From Leptospira noumeaensis (GTDB lineage Bacteria > Spirochaetota > Leptospiria > Leptospirales > Leptospiraceae), in NCBI RefSeq assembly GCF_004770765.1, contig NZ_RQFK01000026.1:124001-188000 (forward strand): a DNA stretch of 64,000 nucleotides, read 5' to 3'. Made by a program: the position numbers and the translations under genes. Positions 44,645 to 51,002 of this stretch are shown here, in pieces (positions within the stretch are counted from its first letter, which is position 1; each line of letters begins with the position of its first letter). The notes beneath the pieces were generated by a model that was given only the letters and a program-made list of their open reading frames with translations, did no database searches and was not told where the DNA came from.

Positions 44645-45163
44645 ATGAGCTCGCGATTTAATTTACTATCTGTTTCAGTATTTTTGAGTTTATGGATGTT
44701 GCTTGGGAATTGTTATTTCAATCCAGCGGTGCAAATGGTTGTGAATCCTACTGTAGCGGAAGAGCCAGACGTAGCAAGTGCTGGATTCATCGCTGCTCTT
44801 GCCACCCCTCCTGCATTACCATCCCCTTATTTTTCTCTTGTGAGCTCTAGTCCAGCTGACGGCGAAGACCTTATCACTTCCCAATCAACAATATCTTTTA
44901 CCTTTTCAGAAACATTGGATCTCGATATTCCAAATGCGAGCACCTGGATCGCTACGAATATTCTACAAGCTCAACCTCTTTTAAACTTCAATCCAACGGT
45001 AACTATATCTGATAATAAATTTGATCTTTCCTTATCTAGTGCCATAGGCCCAGGATTCACATATATCATTACTTTTGGATCTGGAATTAAAGTAAAATCA
45101 GGTAAACCGTTGGCTCCAGGAACAAAGGTTACATTTACCTGCAATGGATGCACCCCCACATAA
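44645..45163 (+). CDS. Lipoprotein, family member 3 of 4 (short, Big_5-like domain only)
   Basis: Signal ending GNCYFNPAVQMVVNPTVAEE (Cys about 24) and then directly a Big_5/SbsA-like domain (about 60-170): YFSLVSSSPADGEDLI, ISFTFSETLDLD, YIITFGSGIKVKSGKPLAPG, ending TCNGCTPT. The carboxypeptidase-regulatory-like domain found in the other members is missing, so this 172-residue protein is either a natural short form or a product of internal deletion; the reading frame is clean. A good GGAG ribosome-binding site fixes the start. The CNGC near the end could form a disulfide or bind metal. Confidence 0.78.
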   Translation: MSSRFNLLSVSVFLSLWMLLGNCYFNPAVQMVVNPTVAEEPDVASAGFIAALATPPALPSPYFSLVSSSPADGEDLITSQSTISFTFSETLDLDIPNASTWIATNILQAQPLLNFNPTVTISDNKFDLSLSSAIGPGFTYIITFGSGIKVKSGKPLAPGTKVTFTCNGCTPT

Positions 45164-45180
45164 AGTATTCATTTTTTCTA

Positions 45181-45210
45181 TTGACAACATAAAGTAATAT
45201 ATCAGATAAT
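45181..45210 (+). promoter_or_regulatory. Promoter of lipoprotein member 4
   Basis: TTGACA (45181-45186), 18 bp, GATAAT (45205-45210): a perfect -35 and a -10 with one mismatch. Transcription start at about 45217 would leave a 51-nt leader before the ATG at 45268. Confidence 0.5.
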
Positions 45211-45267
45211 TCATATATTCGCATAAAATTATACTGCGGTCACTTATTTGACGCCATATTTACGAAA

Positions 45268-46083
45268 ATGAATTTGATAATACGTAAACTCAAATACTCT
45301 CTACTTATAGTTCTACTTTTAATCCAAGCAAACTGTTACTACAACCCTTTCGTTCAAAAAATTCTAGCTCCCGATCCCAAAGAAGACTCATCCATTCTCC
45401 TAGGACTCCCTCTTCTGGGCGGACTGACTCCTGCACCCTTTGCATTATCTATTGCTGGCCAAATTAGAAATGAAACAGGTGCGGTAGTTTCGAATGCAGA
45501 ATTAAAAGTGATCCATCGATCGAATGAACTGGAAGGATTAGATTCAACGGTGACGACAGATTCTGGTGGGAGATTTTTTATTCACTTGTCCACCGGTTCC
45601 ACAACATTTGAGGTTACTCTATTAGGTTCCACTTATTTTACTTTTACACTTTTTGTTTCTTCACCTCAGGACATCAGAGTTTCGGAAATCAAAGGCAATT
45701 CTAATCCCTTGGAAGTCTCAAGTTTTTTTGCTTATGAGCCAGGAAACCAACCTAGTTTTTTTGAACTGACATATTCTATCCCATACAACAATCAAATTCT
45801 CGAGTATACACCAGAAAGTTTTAATTTTTATTTTTCTGACTTCCCTCAGGGACTAGGACAAGTTCAAGCAGCAACGTGGCTTGCTGAAAATATTACAGTG
45901 ATTCCAGCAATTTCTTTAAATAATGTGGAAATTATGTCAGAGTCCATTTTCATAAGTGCTGCCAACTTCACCAATGGAGTTACCTATAGTATAACCTTGG
46001 GCCCAGGAATTCGATCCCAATCAGGAATCCCCCTCACCCCAAGAACTTTGTTGATCTCTTGTCTTTCCGAATGCGGATATTAA
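45268..46083 (+). CDS. Lipoprotein, family member 4 of 4
   Basis: Signal ending QANCYYNPFVQKILAPDPKED (Cys about 24), a diverged form of the family N-terminus. It is followed by a carboxypeptidase-regulatory-like domain (IAGQIRNETGAVVSNAEL, then DSGGRFFIHLSTGSTTFEV, about 60-140) and a Big_5-like domain (PSFFELTYSIPYNNQI, FYFSDFPQG, YSITLGPGIRSQSGIPLTP, about 165-271). Full length relative to members 1 and 2. It has its own predicted promoter, so the four genes are probably separate transcripts able to vary independently. Confidence 0.8.
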   Translation: MNLIIRKLKYSLLIVLLLIQANCYYNPFVQKILAPDPKEDSSILLGLPLLGGLTPAPFALSIAGQIRNETGAVVSNAELKVIHRSNELEGLDSTVTTDSGGRFFIHLSTGSTTFEVTLLGSTYFTFTLFVSSPQDIRVSEIKGNSNPLEVSSFFAYEPGNQPSFFELTYSIPYNNQILEYTPESFNFYFSDFPQGLGQVQAATWLAENITVIPAISLNNVEIMSESIFISAANFTNGVTYSITLGPGIRSQSGIPLTPRTLLISCLSECGY

Positions 46084-46119
46084 CTCATACTTGACAACGA
46101 AACGGATCTTTTATAGTTT

Positions 46120-47757
46120 TTGGTGGTTGTGAATGCTCCACCGAACCAATACAAAATTTATTTCCCGAAAACACTCAAAAGTTTTTTAACCATATCTCTT
46201 TCGGTATTTGTTCTCTTTTTCTGCTCTCCTTCCCATGAAGAATCCATAGACTCACTTGTTTCCAAAGTTCCCAATCCTAAGGAACTCAGAAATAGTTGGG
46301 TAGAAGACAGTGCCGGTGTTTTGACAGACACATCAGTCATCGACAATATGATTAGCGCAGAAGAAGCTTTAAGTGGTTTGGAAATTGCGGTTGTCACATT
46401 GCCGACGATTGGAAGTTATGTGCCAAAAGACTTTGCCGTAGCATTATTTAAGTATTGGAAAATTGGGAAAAAAGGCAAGGACAATGGAATCCTTGTTTTA
46501 CACATCATCGACCAAAGGCGTGTAGAAATCGAAACTGGATATGGTCTAGAAGGAGACCTTCCCGATGTCACCATTAAACGAATTATTGATACCTACACCA
46601 TTCCCGCATTCAAAGCAGACGACTTTCAAAAGGGTCATGCCGATACGGTTGCCGCACTCATTGGCAAACTGAATCATCCCGAAATTGCGGTGGAAGATTT
46701 ATTGTCCAATCCCTCGGATACAAATGTTGCAACAGATACAAGTGAAGATCCTTCAAACAATGACACATCCAATCAGTCTAAACGAACGGATGAATATGAC
46801 TACCAAGGAAAATCCTACTCGCAACTCACAGATGATGAAAAGAAAATCTTAGAAGAAACCGTTGATAGATACAATACCACTGGAAATTATTTTTTAAACG
46901 ATGAAGAATCAAGATTGTTAAACGAAAAATTCGCCGAACAAGAAAAAATAGAAAAGGAAGAATCGTTTCGAAATAAACAATTCTTAATCCTAGGTTACCT
47001 TGGTTTATTTGTATTTTTAAATTTATTCCAAAGGATTGTGGTTTGGCTCACACCTTCTCCAACTGCCAAATACCATATTGTCCACAAAACAGATTTTATT
47101 CTGTTTTATGGAATTGTGATCAGTCCTGTCATCATTGCCATCACCCTATTGTCTTTGGTGTTAGATGAAGCATTATTTCCAGTATCGATTTTTCTGATCA
47201 TAGGTAGTATCATAGTCTTCTTTATTTTTTGGGGAGACTTACGAATGCGTAAGTTGATGGAACGATTACAAGCCATTCGCAACACACCCAGAAACTGTAA
47301 AAAATGTGGAACCGCTATGGTGAAACTTTCGGAAGAAGAGGATAACATCCATTTGTCGAAAGGACAAATTTCTGAAGAGCTTGTGAATTCCATAGATTAC
47401 GATGTTTGGGTATGTCCTGGATGTGAGGCCAACTCCATTCTCAAATTCCCAAATATCGATCCCGAATACATTTACAAAGGCACTTCCTTTCGTAAGATTA
47501 AGACCTGCCCCGAATGTAAGTTCGAAACCTTTGTTTGTAAATCCAGTCGTATTTTGTCGGAAGCAACTTACAGCAGTTCGGGTAAGGTAGAAGTCAGACG
47601 AAATTGTGCTCACTGCAAACATAGTGCCACCGAATACGAAACCATTCCCAAAAAACAAAAGAGCAGTTCAGGCGGCTCCTCTGGTGGCGGTGGCGGCGGG
47701 GGAGGAAGTTTTGGAGGTGGTTCCTCGGGTGGGGGTGGAAGCGGCGGAAGTTACTAG
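46120..47757 (+). CDS. TPM-domain (YgcG-like) protein with zinc ribbons and Gly-rich tail
   Basis: A probable signal or lipoprotein segment (FLTISLSVFVLFFCSPS) is followed by a TPM domain (about 45-185: DSAGVLTDTSVIDNMISAEE, ETGYGLEGDLPDVTIKRII), found in YgcG-type proteins and a plant thylakoid phosphatase. Then come two or three membrane helices (about 285-370) and four CxxC pairs (NCKKCGT, VCPGCEA, TCPECKF, NCAHCKH; about 388-505), which look like zinc ribbons. The C-terminus is a run of Gly and Ser. There is no in-frame ATG near the start: TTG 46120, GTG 46123 and GTG 46129 are all possible. A TTGACA/TATAGT pair (46091-46117) lies so close that the message may be leaderless. Function unknown. 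Confidence 0.75.
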   Translation: MVVVNAPPNQYKIYFPKTLKSFLTISLSVFVLFFCSPSHEESIDSLVSKVPNPKELRNSWVEDSAGVLTDTSVIDNMISAEEALSGLEIAVVTLPTIGSYVPKDFAVALFKYWKIGKKGKDNGILVLHIIDQRRVEIETGYGLEGDLPDVTIKRIIDTYTIPAFKADDFQKGHADTVAALIGKLNHPEIAVEDLLSNPSDTNVATDTSEDPSNNDTSNQSKRTDEYDYQGKSYSQLTDDEKKILEETVDRYNTTGNYFLNDEESRLLNEKFAEQEKIEKEESFRNKQFLILGYLGLFVFLNLFQRIVVWLTPSPTAKYHIVHKTDFILFYGIVISPVIIAITLLSLVLDEALFPVSIFLIIGSIIVFFIFWGDLRMRKLMERLQAIRNTPRNCKKCGTAMVKLSEEEDNIHLSKGQISEELVNSIDYDVWVCPGCEANSILKFPNIDPEYIYKGTSFRKIKTCPECKFETFVCKSSRILSEATYSSSGKVEVRRNCAHCKHSATEYETIPKKQKSSSGGSSGGGGGGGGSFGGGSSGGGGSGGSY

Positions 47758-47795
47758 ATGCCCTTTACCCAAGTGATGAATTGGAAGAATCGAAT

Positions 47796-48005
47796 ATGAA
47801 AACAAATGATTCTAATTTTTTAAGTTTTCTCGGAGCACCTGCCCAGAGAGCTTTGATCAATGAACTTGGGATTTCAAAACTCGAAGATCTATCTCGATTT
47901 ACGAAAAAAGACCTACTTCGATTACACGGGTTTGGTCCCAGTTCCCTCCCCAAACTTGAAGCCGAACTAAAAAAACTAGGGATCCAATTGAAAGATGAAT
48001 CGTAG
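47796..48005 (+). CDS. Stand-alone RNA polymerase alpha-CTD-like helix-hairpin-helix protein
   Basis: A 69-residue protein made up almost wholly of an alpha-CTD-like fold: LGAPAQRALINELGISKLED, then LSRFTKKDLLRLHGFGPSSL and PKLEAELKKLGIQL. The Gly-Phe-Gly hairpin of the helix-hairpin-helix is present. In RNA polymerase this domain binds AT-rich UP elements and activators. As a free protein it may bind DNA or compete for such contacts; the use is not known. I take the ATG at 47796; a TTG five codons earlier is the alternative. It lies 38 bp after the TPM gene and ends just before an inverted repeat. Confidence 0.72.
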   Translation: MKTNDSNFLSFLGAPAQRALINELGISKLEDLSRFTKKDLLRLHGFGPSSLPKLEAELKKLGIQLKDES

Positions 48006-48024
48006 TTCACTCACCTTTATTTTC

Positions 48025-48076
48025 AAAACCGTTAGAAACGGTGGAAACCACTTTCTAGAACGTTTTCAACGGTTTT
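48025..48076. repeat. Inverted repeat IR1
   Basis: Arms 48025-48042 (AAAACCGTTAGAAACGGT) and 48059-48076 (AACGTTTTCAACGGTTTT) are complementary at most positions, with AAAACCGTT/AACGGTTTT perfect. It resembles IR2 at 50853-50914, which lies upstream of the intact propeller gene. It may also terminate the alpha-CTD-like gene. Confidence 0.55.
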
Positions 48077-48087
48077 AGTTGTACAGT

Positions 48088-48222
48088 GCATATCTCTCCG
48101 CAGGACTAGGTGTTAATTCAAGTTTCTATCCCTCTACGATAATAAATCCTTTCAACGGAAAACTTTTGGTTATAACCACAAACGGAGCCAACTCTACCAA
48201 ACCCTCCCTCTTTATCTGGTAA
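48088..48222 (+). pseudogene. Remnant of a propeller-repeat gene (C-terminal last blade only)
   Basis: An open frame without start codon reads LSAGLGVNSSFYPSTIINPF, then NGKLLVITTNGANSTKPSLFIW and a stop. The intact gene at 51003-54389 ends with the same kind of blade (LSAGQG, then NPFNGKLLVVTYN) and the same last five residues, SLFIW. It is therefore what is left of a paralogue whose first ~95 percent is missing. IR1 directly precedes it, as a related IR precedes the intact gene, so an internal deletion is likely. Element A begins 5 bp after the stop. Confidence 0.8.
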
Positions 48223-48227
48223 CCAAT

Positions 48228-48354
48228 CCCCGCGCCACAGGATCCGAAGGGCTTGGTCTCACCCGACTAGGGTGAGACGGGAGCGTTAGCGCACCCCGGA
48301 GGAAGCCCGGTCGGTTTAGAATCATAGTAAGGTCACCTAACCAATTCGAGGCGC
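48228..48354 (+). repeat. Structured intergenic element, copy A
   Basis: About 127 bp, aligning end to end with copy B at 61939-62067. Fold seen: closing stem GCGCC 48232-48236 with GGCGC 48350-48354; inner stem GGGCTT 48249-48254 with AAGCCC 48303-48308; hairpin GTCTCACCC 48256-48264 with GGGTGAGAC 48270-48278 (9 bp, 5-nt loop); hairpin GGG-A-GCG 48279-48285 with CGC-A-CCC 48290-48296 (loop TTAG). The single-stranded 3' part CTAACCAATTCGAG is fully conserved. No reading frame. It could be a non-coding RNA, a cis-regulatory leader or a small non-autonomous mobile repeat; strand is assigned from the conserved 3' end and is uncertain. Confidence 0.75.
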
Positions 48355-48551
48355 CCAAAAATCCTTAAATCCAAGGATGCAAAGAAAATAAAAATTTCCA
48401 GGGAAATGGAATCTCCGCTGTCATCGAGGCCGCGATCCAATTCGAACAAAATTAAATATAGTATTTATCCCTACTGAAAAAATCCCTTCTTTTTTGGAAC
48501 CAAACATACATTCGCCTATTCGATTTTGATACCAATTTAGAAAATGGCGCT

Positions 48552-49490
48552 ATGTACAATCCGTCTGACCTCACAAGCAAACAGTCGTTTGTTTTTACTA
48601 AGCATAATCTATTTATTTTTGTCATTTTTCTCCTATGCAGTTCGAACATTTTTGCCAATGAAAATGAGGCTTCGCTTTCCATTCACGATAAAAAGGGCAG
48701 ATGGAATCTCCAATGGGGTTACAACAGAAGTTCTTATACGCAAAGTGATATTAATTTTCGCGGTCCGGGTTATAACTACACTCTCAAAGACGTGAACGCA
48801 AAAGATAAACCGGAATCTTTTAAGCCAGAGGTTTATTTAAACCCTTCCAAATTTGAAATCCCACAATACAATTTAAAGATTAGTTATTTCTTCACCGACA
48901 GGTTCTTTTTGGCTTTTGGCCAAGACCATATGAAGTATGTGGTCACACCAGGCCAACCTGTGAAGTATTCTGGTTACATTGATCCAGGTGTGATTGCTAA
49001 AAATCAATTGGCATTGTCACCGGAGGCGGCCGCTTTTATTTATCTCTTTCCTGGACATGTACAGGAAATGGCGGGTTATCATGGTGGAGAACAAACCATT
49101 GCTTTAACACCTGATATCCTAAAGTATGAACATACTGATGGACTCAATTATTTATTTTTAGACTTTGGTTGGATCACACCTCTTTATACTTCTTCCGATG
49201 GACTCAGCGGTATTAGTTTAGTTTCTACAATTGGGGCTGGACCGGTAGTTTGTCGTAGCGACGTACGCGTGTTAGGGAAAGGCCAAAACAATAACTTCCA
49301 TCTTTCAGGTTACGGTGTTTCCGGATATGTTGCGACTCGTTATGAGTTTTCTCGAACATACTTTATAGAATTAGGTGGTAAGGGTGGATACATTGACCTA
49401 ACAGATGTTCTTACCAGTGGTGGATCCAATCGTGCTTCTCAAAATTTTGGATTTTTAGAACTGGTTCTGTCTGGCGGAATTGCTATTTAG
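48552..49490 (+). CDS. Predicted outer-membrane beta-barrel protein
   Basis: Signal sequence at about 14-36 (LFIFVIFLLCSSNIFA) after an unusually long N-region, then a body of alternating hydrophobic and polar strands with aromatic girdles, e.g. GRWNLQWGYNRSSYTQSDI, YNLKISYFFTDRFFLAFGQD and FGFLELVLSGGIAI at the C-terminus. It is similar in style to small Leptospira barrel proteins that begin with WNLQWGYNR. No enzyme motif is seen. At 312 residues it fits a barrel of 10-12 strands. It lies 198 bp after structured element A on the same strand; copy B also precedes a barrel-like gene. Confidence 0.7.
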   Translation: MYNPSDLTSKQSFVFTKHNLFIFVIFLLCSSNIFANENEASLSIHDKKGRWNLQWGYNRSSYTQSDINFRGPGYNYTLKDVNAKDKPESFKPEVYLNPSKFEIPQYNLKISYFFTDRFFLAFGQDHMKYVVTPGQPVKYSGYIDPGVIAKNQLALSPEAAAFIYLFPGHVQEMAGYHGGEQTIALTPDILKYEHTDGLNYLFLDFGWITPLYTSSDGLSGISLVSTIGAGPVVCRSDVRVLGKGQNNNFHLSGYGVSGYVATRYEFSRTYFIELGGKGGYIDLTDVLTSGGSNRASQNFGFLELVLSGGIAI

Positions 49491-49537
49491 CAATTTTATA
49501 GATTGATTCTACACTGTCCTACAAATTGAATAGAACT

Positions 49538-50056
49538 ATGAATGAATCCATCGTTTATCAAATCTCTGTCCAATCGTTTAAAAAAGGACTTGGGAATTTA
49601 GTCAAAATTTTAGAAAAAGCAGAAGCCTATTCAGAAACAAAAAAGTTTCCCTTTGAGAATTTACTTAATTCACGACTTTTCCCCGACCAATTCCAGTTAA
49701 CCAAACAAATCCAAATTGCATGTGATACAGCCAAACTTTGTGTCGCCCGGATTTCAGGAAAAGACGCACCAGTTCACGATGATTCCGAAACGAATTTAGC
49801 AGAACTAAAAAATCGAATTGGTTCTGTGATCCAATACTTAGATACTTTTAAAGAAGAGGATTTTAAGTCAGCGAGTGAAATCAAAGTTTCACAGCCAAGA
49901 TGGGAAGGAAAATATTTAACTGGATTTGAATATCTTACAAACCACGCAATTCCTAATTTTTATTTCCACATAACAACTGCCTATGCGATTCTAAGGCATA
50001 ATGGTGTTGAAGTTGGGAAAAAAGATTATTTAGGTGAAATGCCATTTAAGAAATAA
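49538..50056 (+). CDS. DUF1993 family protein
   Basis: A 172-residue cytoplasmic helical protein of the DUF1993 family, related in fold to DinB-like four-helix bundles. Family marks are SFKKGLGNLVKILEKAEAYS near the start, LNSRLFPDQFQLTKQIQIA, and the C-terminal NHAIPNFYFHITTAYAILRH with GVEVGKKDYLG. The activity is unknown. I use the ATG at 49538; an in-frame TTG four codons upstream is less likely. A strong terminator hairpin follows the gene (50083-50107). Confidence 0.88.
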   Translation: MNESIVYQISVQSFKKGLGNLVKILEKAEAYSETKKFPFENLLNSRLFPDQFQLTKQIQIACDTAKLCVARISGKDAPVHDDSETNLAELKNRIGSVIQYLDTFKEEDFKSASEIKVSQPRWEGKYLTGFEYLTNHAIPNFYFHITTAYAILRHNGVEVGKKDYLGEMPFKK

Positions 50057-50082
50057 ATGGAATCTGTTTTTTAAAGATTTCT

Positions 50083-50109
50083 AAGGGCTCTGACTCGAAG
50101 AGCCCTTTT
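50083..50109 (+). terminator. Rho-independent terminator of the DUF1993 gene
   Basis: AAGGGCTCT (50083-50091) pairs perfectly with AGAGCCCTT (50099-50107) over a 7-nt loop, followed by TTTT (50106-50109, partly within the stem). Confidence 0.75.
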
Positions 50110-50196
50110 GAATGAAATTTAAATATTGGCGTTTCTATTTTCAGATTTGTTAATTATATTCTCTGAATATAACATTACACAAGGTATCTCAGTAAA

Positions 50197-50721
50197 TTGA
50201 AGCAAAAAAATAAGACTCACTATACAGCTCGTATTCTCGCGAAATTTTTTGATATTAAAGCCGCAGATATATTATCGGTTCATTTGATAGATTTTATTTC
50301 AGTTCCTATTAAGGGAGAAATATTAAACCAAATTTTCCCATATATATTGACTTTTATTCTATTCCTGATATATGATACCTCCTTCCAATTTTTTGCCAAT
50401 GGAAGTTTAGGGAAAAAACTTTTTAACATCCACTTATTATCGAAGGAAAATGAAAACCAACAGATTCCCATCACAACAATTTTCAACCGTTCATTTTACG
50501 TTTGTTGCTTTGGACTAGGCTTTATGATTCCCAAAATTTCAACTTTATTTGTTCTATTTAACATATTTTATTTATACAGAAATGGAACTACACATTGGGA
50601 TAAAGTTTTAAAACTCAAACTAGTTTTCAAACCCATATCGATAGGTAGAATGGTATTGATTGCCTTTTGTTTTTTCATATTATTGAATTCATACTACCGA
50701 CTAATAAAAGACTATATTTAA
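50197..50721 (+). CDS. RDD family membrane protein
   Basis: RDD-type integral membrane protein of 174 residues with three or four helices. The Asp of the family motif lies in SVHLIDFISVPI (about 26-37); the second block FFANGSLGKKLFNIHLLSK (about 64-82) fits the conserved Gly-Lys-x-Leu-x-x-Ile region, and a third IFNRSFYV block follows. The N-terminal stretch is basic. RDD proteins have been linked to solute or ion transport, but no specific role can be read. The start is a TTG with a weak AAGG upstream, and no ATG is available before the first helix, so the start is uncertain. Confidence 0.65.
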   Translation: MKQKNKTHYTARILAKFFDIKAADILSVHLIDFISVPIKGEILNQIFPYILTFILFLIYDTSFQFFANGSLGKKLFNIHLLSKENENQQIPITTIFNRSFYVCCFGLGFMIPKISTLFVLFNIFYLYRNGTTHWDKVLKLKLVFKPISIGRMVLIAFCFFILLNSYYRLIKDYI

Positions 50722-50852
50722 TTGAATGTTTAGTTCATTTTGTTGAAACGACAGAGTTGTTTTCATAAACATGGAACGAATTTTGATTAACAAAAATACT
50801 TTTTGGGTTCCAAAAAAGATCTTCATAATACTGTATCTCGATCCCATCTACC

Positions 50853-50914
50853 TCTCAAAACGTTAAAAACGTTTTTTCACTGATTTCAGAACGTTTTTAA
50901 CGGTAATTTTTGAG
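50853..50914. repeat. Inverted repeat IR2 upstream of the propeller gene
   Basis: CGTTAAAAACGTT (50861-50873) pairs perfectly with AACGTTTTTAACG (50890-50902) over 16 nt, and the flanks CTCAAAA and TTTTGAG also pair in part. It lies 88 bp before the start of the propeller gene, and a related repeat (IR1) lies before the remnant of its paralogue. Confidence 0.6.
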
Positions 50915-51002
50915 ATTTCTTTTAATTTAAGCTAATTTTGTTGCCCAGAAAAGCACAATGAAGAGTTTCACTTTCAAATCTTAATTTTAAAATTTAGGCA
51001 AA

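Larger units (their letters stand above)
48006..48551. other. 546-bp intergenic region with inverted repeat, gene remnant and structured repeat
   Basis: From left to right: an inverted repeat (48025-48076), the remnant of a propeller gene (48088-48222), structured element copy A (48228-48354), and about 195 bp in which I see no gene. CCAATTCGA from the 3' end of the element recurs at 48437-48445. The order suggests an accumulation of deletion and insertion events. Confidence 0.7.

Noticed and set aside
48228..48354. Integron attC site
   Set aside because: CTAAC at the 3' part and the imperfect palindrome recall attC, but there is no matching GTTRRRY core at the other end, copy B does not keep the RYYYAAC pattern, and there is no cassette layout or integrase nearby.
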